This document shows positions 45,738 to 46,518 of a stretch of 46,518 nt of DNA, in pieces. The stretch's first letter is position 1, and every line of letters starts with the position of its first letter. The notes under the pieces were generated by a model. It searched no databases, was not told where the DNA came from, and saw only the letters and a program-made list of their open reading frames with translations. The position numbers and the translations under genes are program-made. Source of the DNA: an uncultured Thermoguttaceae bacterium (GTDB lineage: Bacteria > Planctomycetota > Planctomycetia > Pirellulales > Thermoguttaceae); the NCBI GenBank assembly GCA_937951625.1, contig CALFBP010000058.1:1-46518 (forward strand). Reading direction: 5' to 3'.

Positions 45738-45746
45738 CTGGGGGAT

Positions 45747-45766
45747 GCCTGCACATGCAGGCTTTT
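45747..45766 (+). terminator. Short hairpin with T-run on the plus strand
   Basis: GCCTGC/GCAGGC with a 4-base loop (45747-45762), followed by TTTT. A weak intrinsic terminator pattern on the plus strand, although no plus-strand gene ends nearby. On the reverse strand it lies just upstream of the strong terminator. Confidence 0.4.
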
Positions 45767-45857
45767 CAGATACCCGAATGCAGCGACTGAAGGCGGTTCA
45801 GACGCTCATAACGTGATCCACGATACGGCCAAAGCGGCCAGAAAGCAAGAATAAAGC

Positions 45858-45872
45858 ACGCGGCTACCGCGT
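45858..45872. repeat. Palindrome after the Uma2 gene
   Basis: A 6-bp inverted repeat ACGCGG/CCGCGT with a 3-base centre, about 50 bases downstream of the Uma2 gene stop on the reverse strand. It may mark the end of that transcript; the T-rich run after it is broken. Confidence 0.4.
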
Positions 45873-45924
45873 CTACAAAAGGGAGTTTCTTCGGAGCACC
45901 GGGGATTAAGCACATCGCCTGAAA

Positions 45925-46518
45925 TCAGGAGATTTCGCGGCGGCTGAGAAGCTCCCGAAGGCGTGCCAATTCGGCCTCCGCGGCCCGACGGGCTTCTTCC
46001 GCGGCTTGACGCGCCGCCGCTTCGGCTTGACAAGCCGCCTCCGCGGCTTGACGCGCCGCCGCTTCCAACACCAACGCCTCTTCCGCCGTCAGCAACCGCT
46101 CCCCGCTATCCAACCGGTAAAGCTCCAAGTGCTTCCCTTCCGGAGCAAGTCGCAACCCCAACTGCTCGCTCGCCATCGACCCGTCCTCGCCAGCCTCAAT
46201 CCCTTGGTACTCCTCCCCAGCCAGCCGGTAACCCTGAAGCGGCGGGTCCAGATAATCCTGCGTGGGATCAAACAGAAAATACTCCGCCACCCCAAGCTGC
46301 CGGTACAGCCCCGGCTTGACCACCGTGTCCTGCCTCTTCGTCTTCCGCGACGTCACCTCCAAGATCACGTTCGGCACCCGGTGCTCCACCCACAGCTTGT
46401 AAAACCGCCGCTCCCCAGGCTCGATCCCCTTCACCACGAACACGTCCGGCACAAAAAACTTCCGCGGGTTCCCCTGCTCGTAAAACACCAAAAGGTTCCC
46501 CGACACGTACACCCGCTG
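45925..46518 (-). CDS. Uma2-family (PD-(D/E)XK) protein, N terminus missing
   Basis: At least 195 residues; the frame is open to the right edge, so the true start lies outside. The nuclease core motif is visible as FFVPDVFVV, then NVILEVTSRKT and a YRQLGVAEYFLFDP strand, giving the Asp and Glu-x-Thr/Ser pattern of the Uma2 family (DUF820). After it comes a long Ala/Glu/Arg-rich coiled coil (about 145-190) with repeated RQAAEAA-like units, common in cyanobacterial and planctomycete members. Uma2 genes are often present in many copies; their cellular role is unknown. Confidence 0.85.
   Translation of the reverse strand, partial: QRVYVSGNLLVFYEQGNPRKFFVPDVFVVKGIEPGERRFYKLWVEHRVPNVILEVTSRKTKRQDTVVKPGLYRQLGVAEYFLFDPTQDYLDPPLQGYRLAGEEYQGIEAGEDGSMASEQLGLRLAPEGKHLELYRLDSGERLLTAEEALVLEAAARQAAEAACQAEAAARQAAEEARRAAEAELARLRELLSRREIS

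Overview
The window most likely comes from a GC-rich member of the Planctomycetota, probably a Pirellulales or Thermogutta-like lineage. This is judged from gene content only: no rpmD (L30) between rpsE and rplO, a greatly enlarged L17, an Lgt carrying an inserted PDZ domain, and many uncharacterised proteins that resemble planctomycete families. No rRNA, tRNA or CRISPR array was recognised.

Left third (1-17896): the end of nadD, a small conserved reverse-strand gene, then the fused S10-spc-alpha ribosomal superoperon in the order rpsJ, rplC, rplD, rplW, rplB, rpsS, rplV, rpsC, rplP, rpmC, rpsQ, rplN, rplX, rplE, rpsN, rpsH, rplF, rplR, rpsE, rplO, secY, adk, map, rpmJ, rpsM, rpsK, rpsD, rpoA, rplQ. 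infA and rpmD are absent from their usual places. S14, S4, L24 and L36 are all in their zinc-binding (cysteine) forms. A promoter before rpmJ starts the second half. The 230-base spacer between rpsJ and rplC is full of mutually exclusive hairpins and is a good candidate for an undescribed r-protein control RNA.

Middle (17994-32655): an HExxH metallopeptidase-like protein, a lipoprotein and a conserved hypothetical; two reverse-strand glycosyltransferases joined by ATGA; a reverse-strand pair of a multi-membrane DUF6057-like protein and a secreted beta-propeller protein with one CxxCH haem motif; a URO-D family methyltransferase-like protein; a secreted planctomycete-type protein; the RdgB/HAM1 pyrophosphatase; and a polyamine pair (deoxyhypusine synthase-like protein and agmatinase).

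Right third (32656-46518): a pstSCAB phosphate transporter operon on the reverse strand preceded by three 11-bp spaced Pho-box repeats; panC and the PDZ-containing lgt; the decayed remnant of a UvrD/Rep helicase; a WecG/TagA glycosyltransferase; an isoprenylcysteine-methyltransferase-like protein; a YjbQ family protein and a dual-specificity phosphatase. The window ends with a four-gene reverse-strand cassette of unknown function (a small amphipathic protein, a secreted proline-rich protein, a papain-fold protein with an altered triad, and a small protein). Its leader contains a strong intrinsic terminator only a few bases before the first ribosome binding site. A partial Uma2-family nuclease gene closes the window. 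The cassette and the rpsJ-rplC RNA are the two best candidates for something undescribed.
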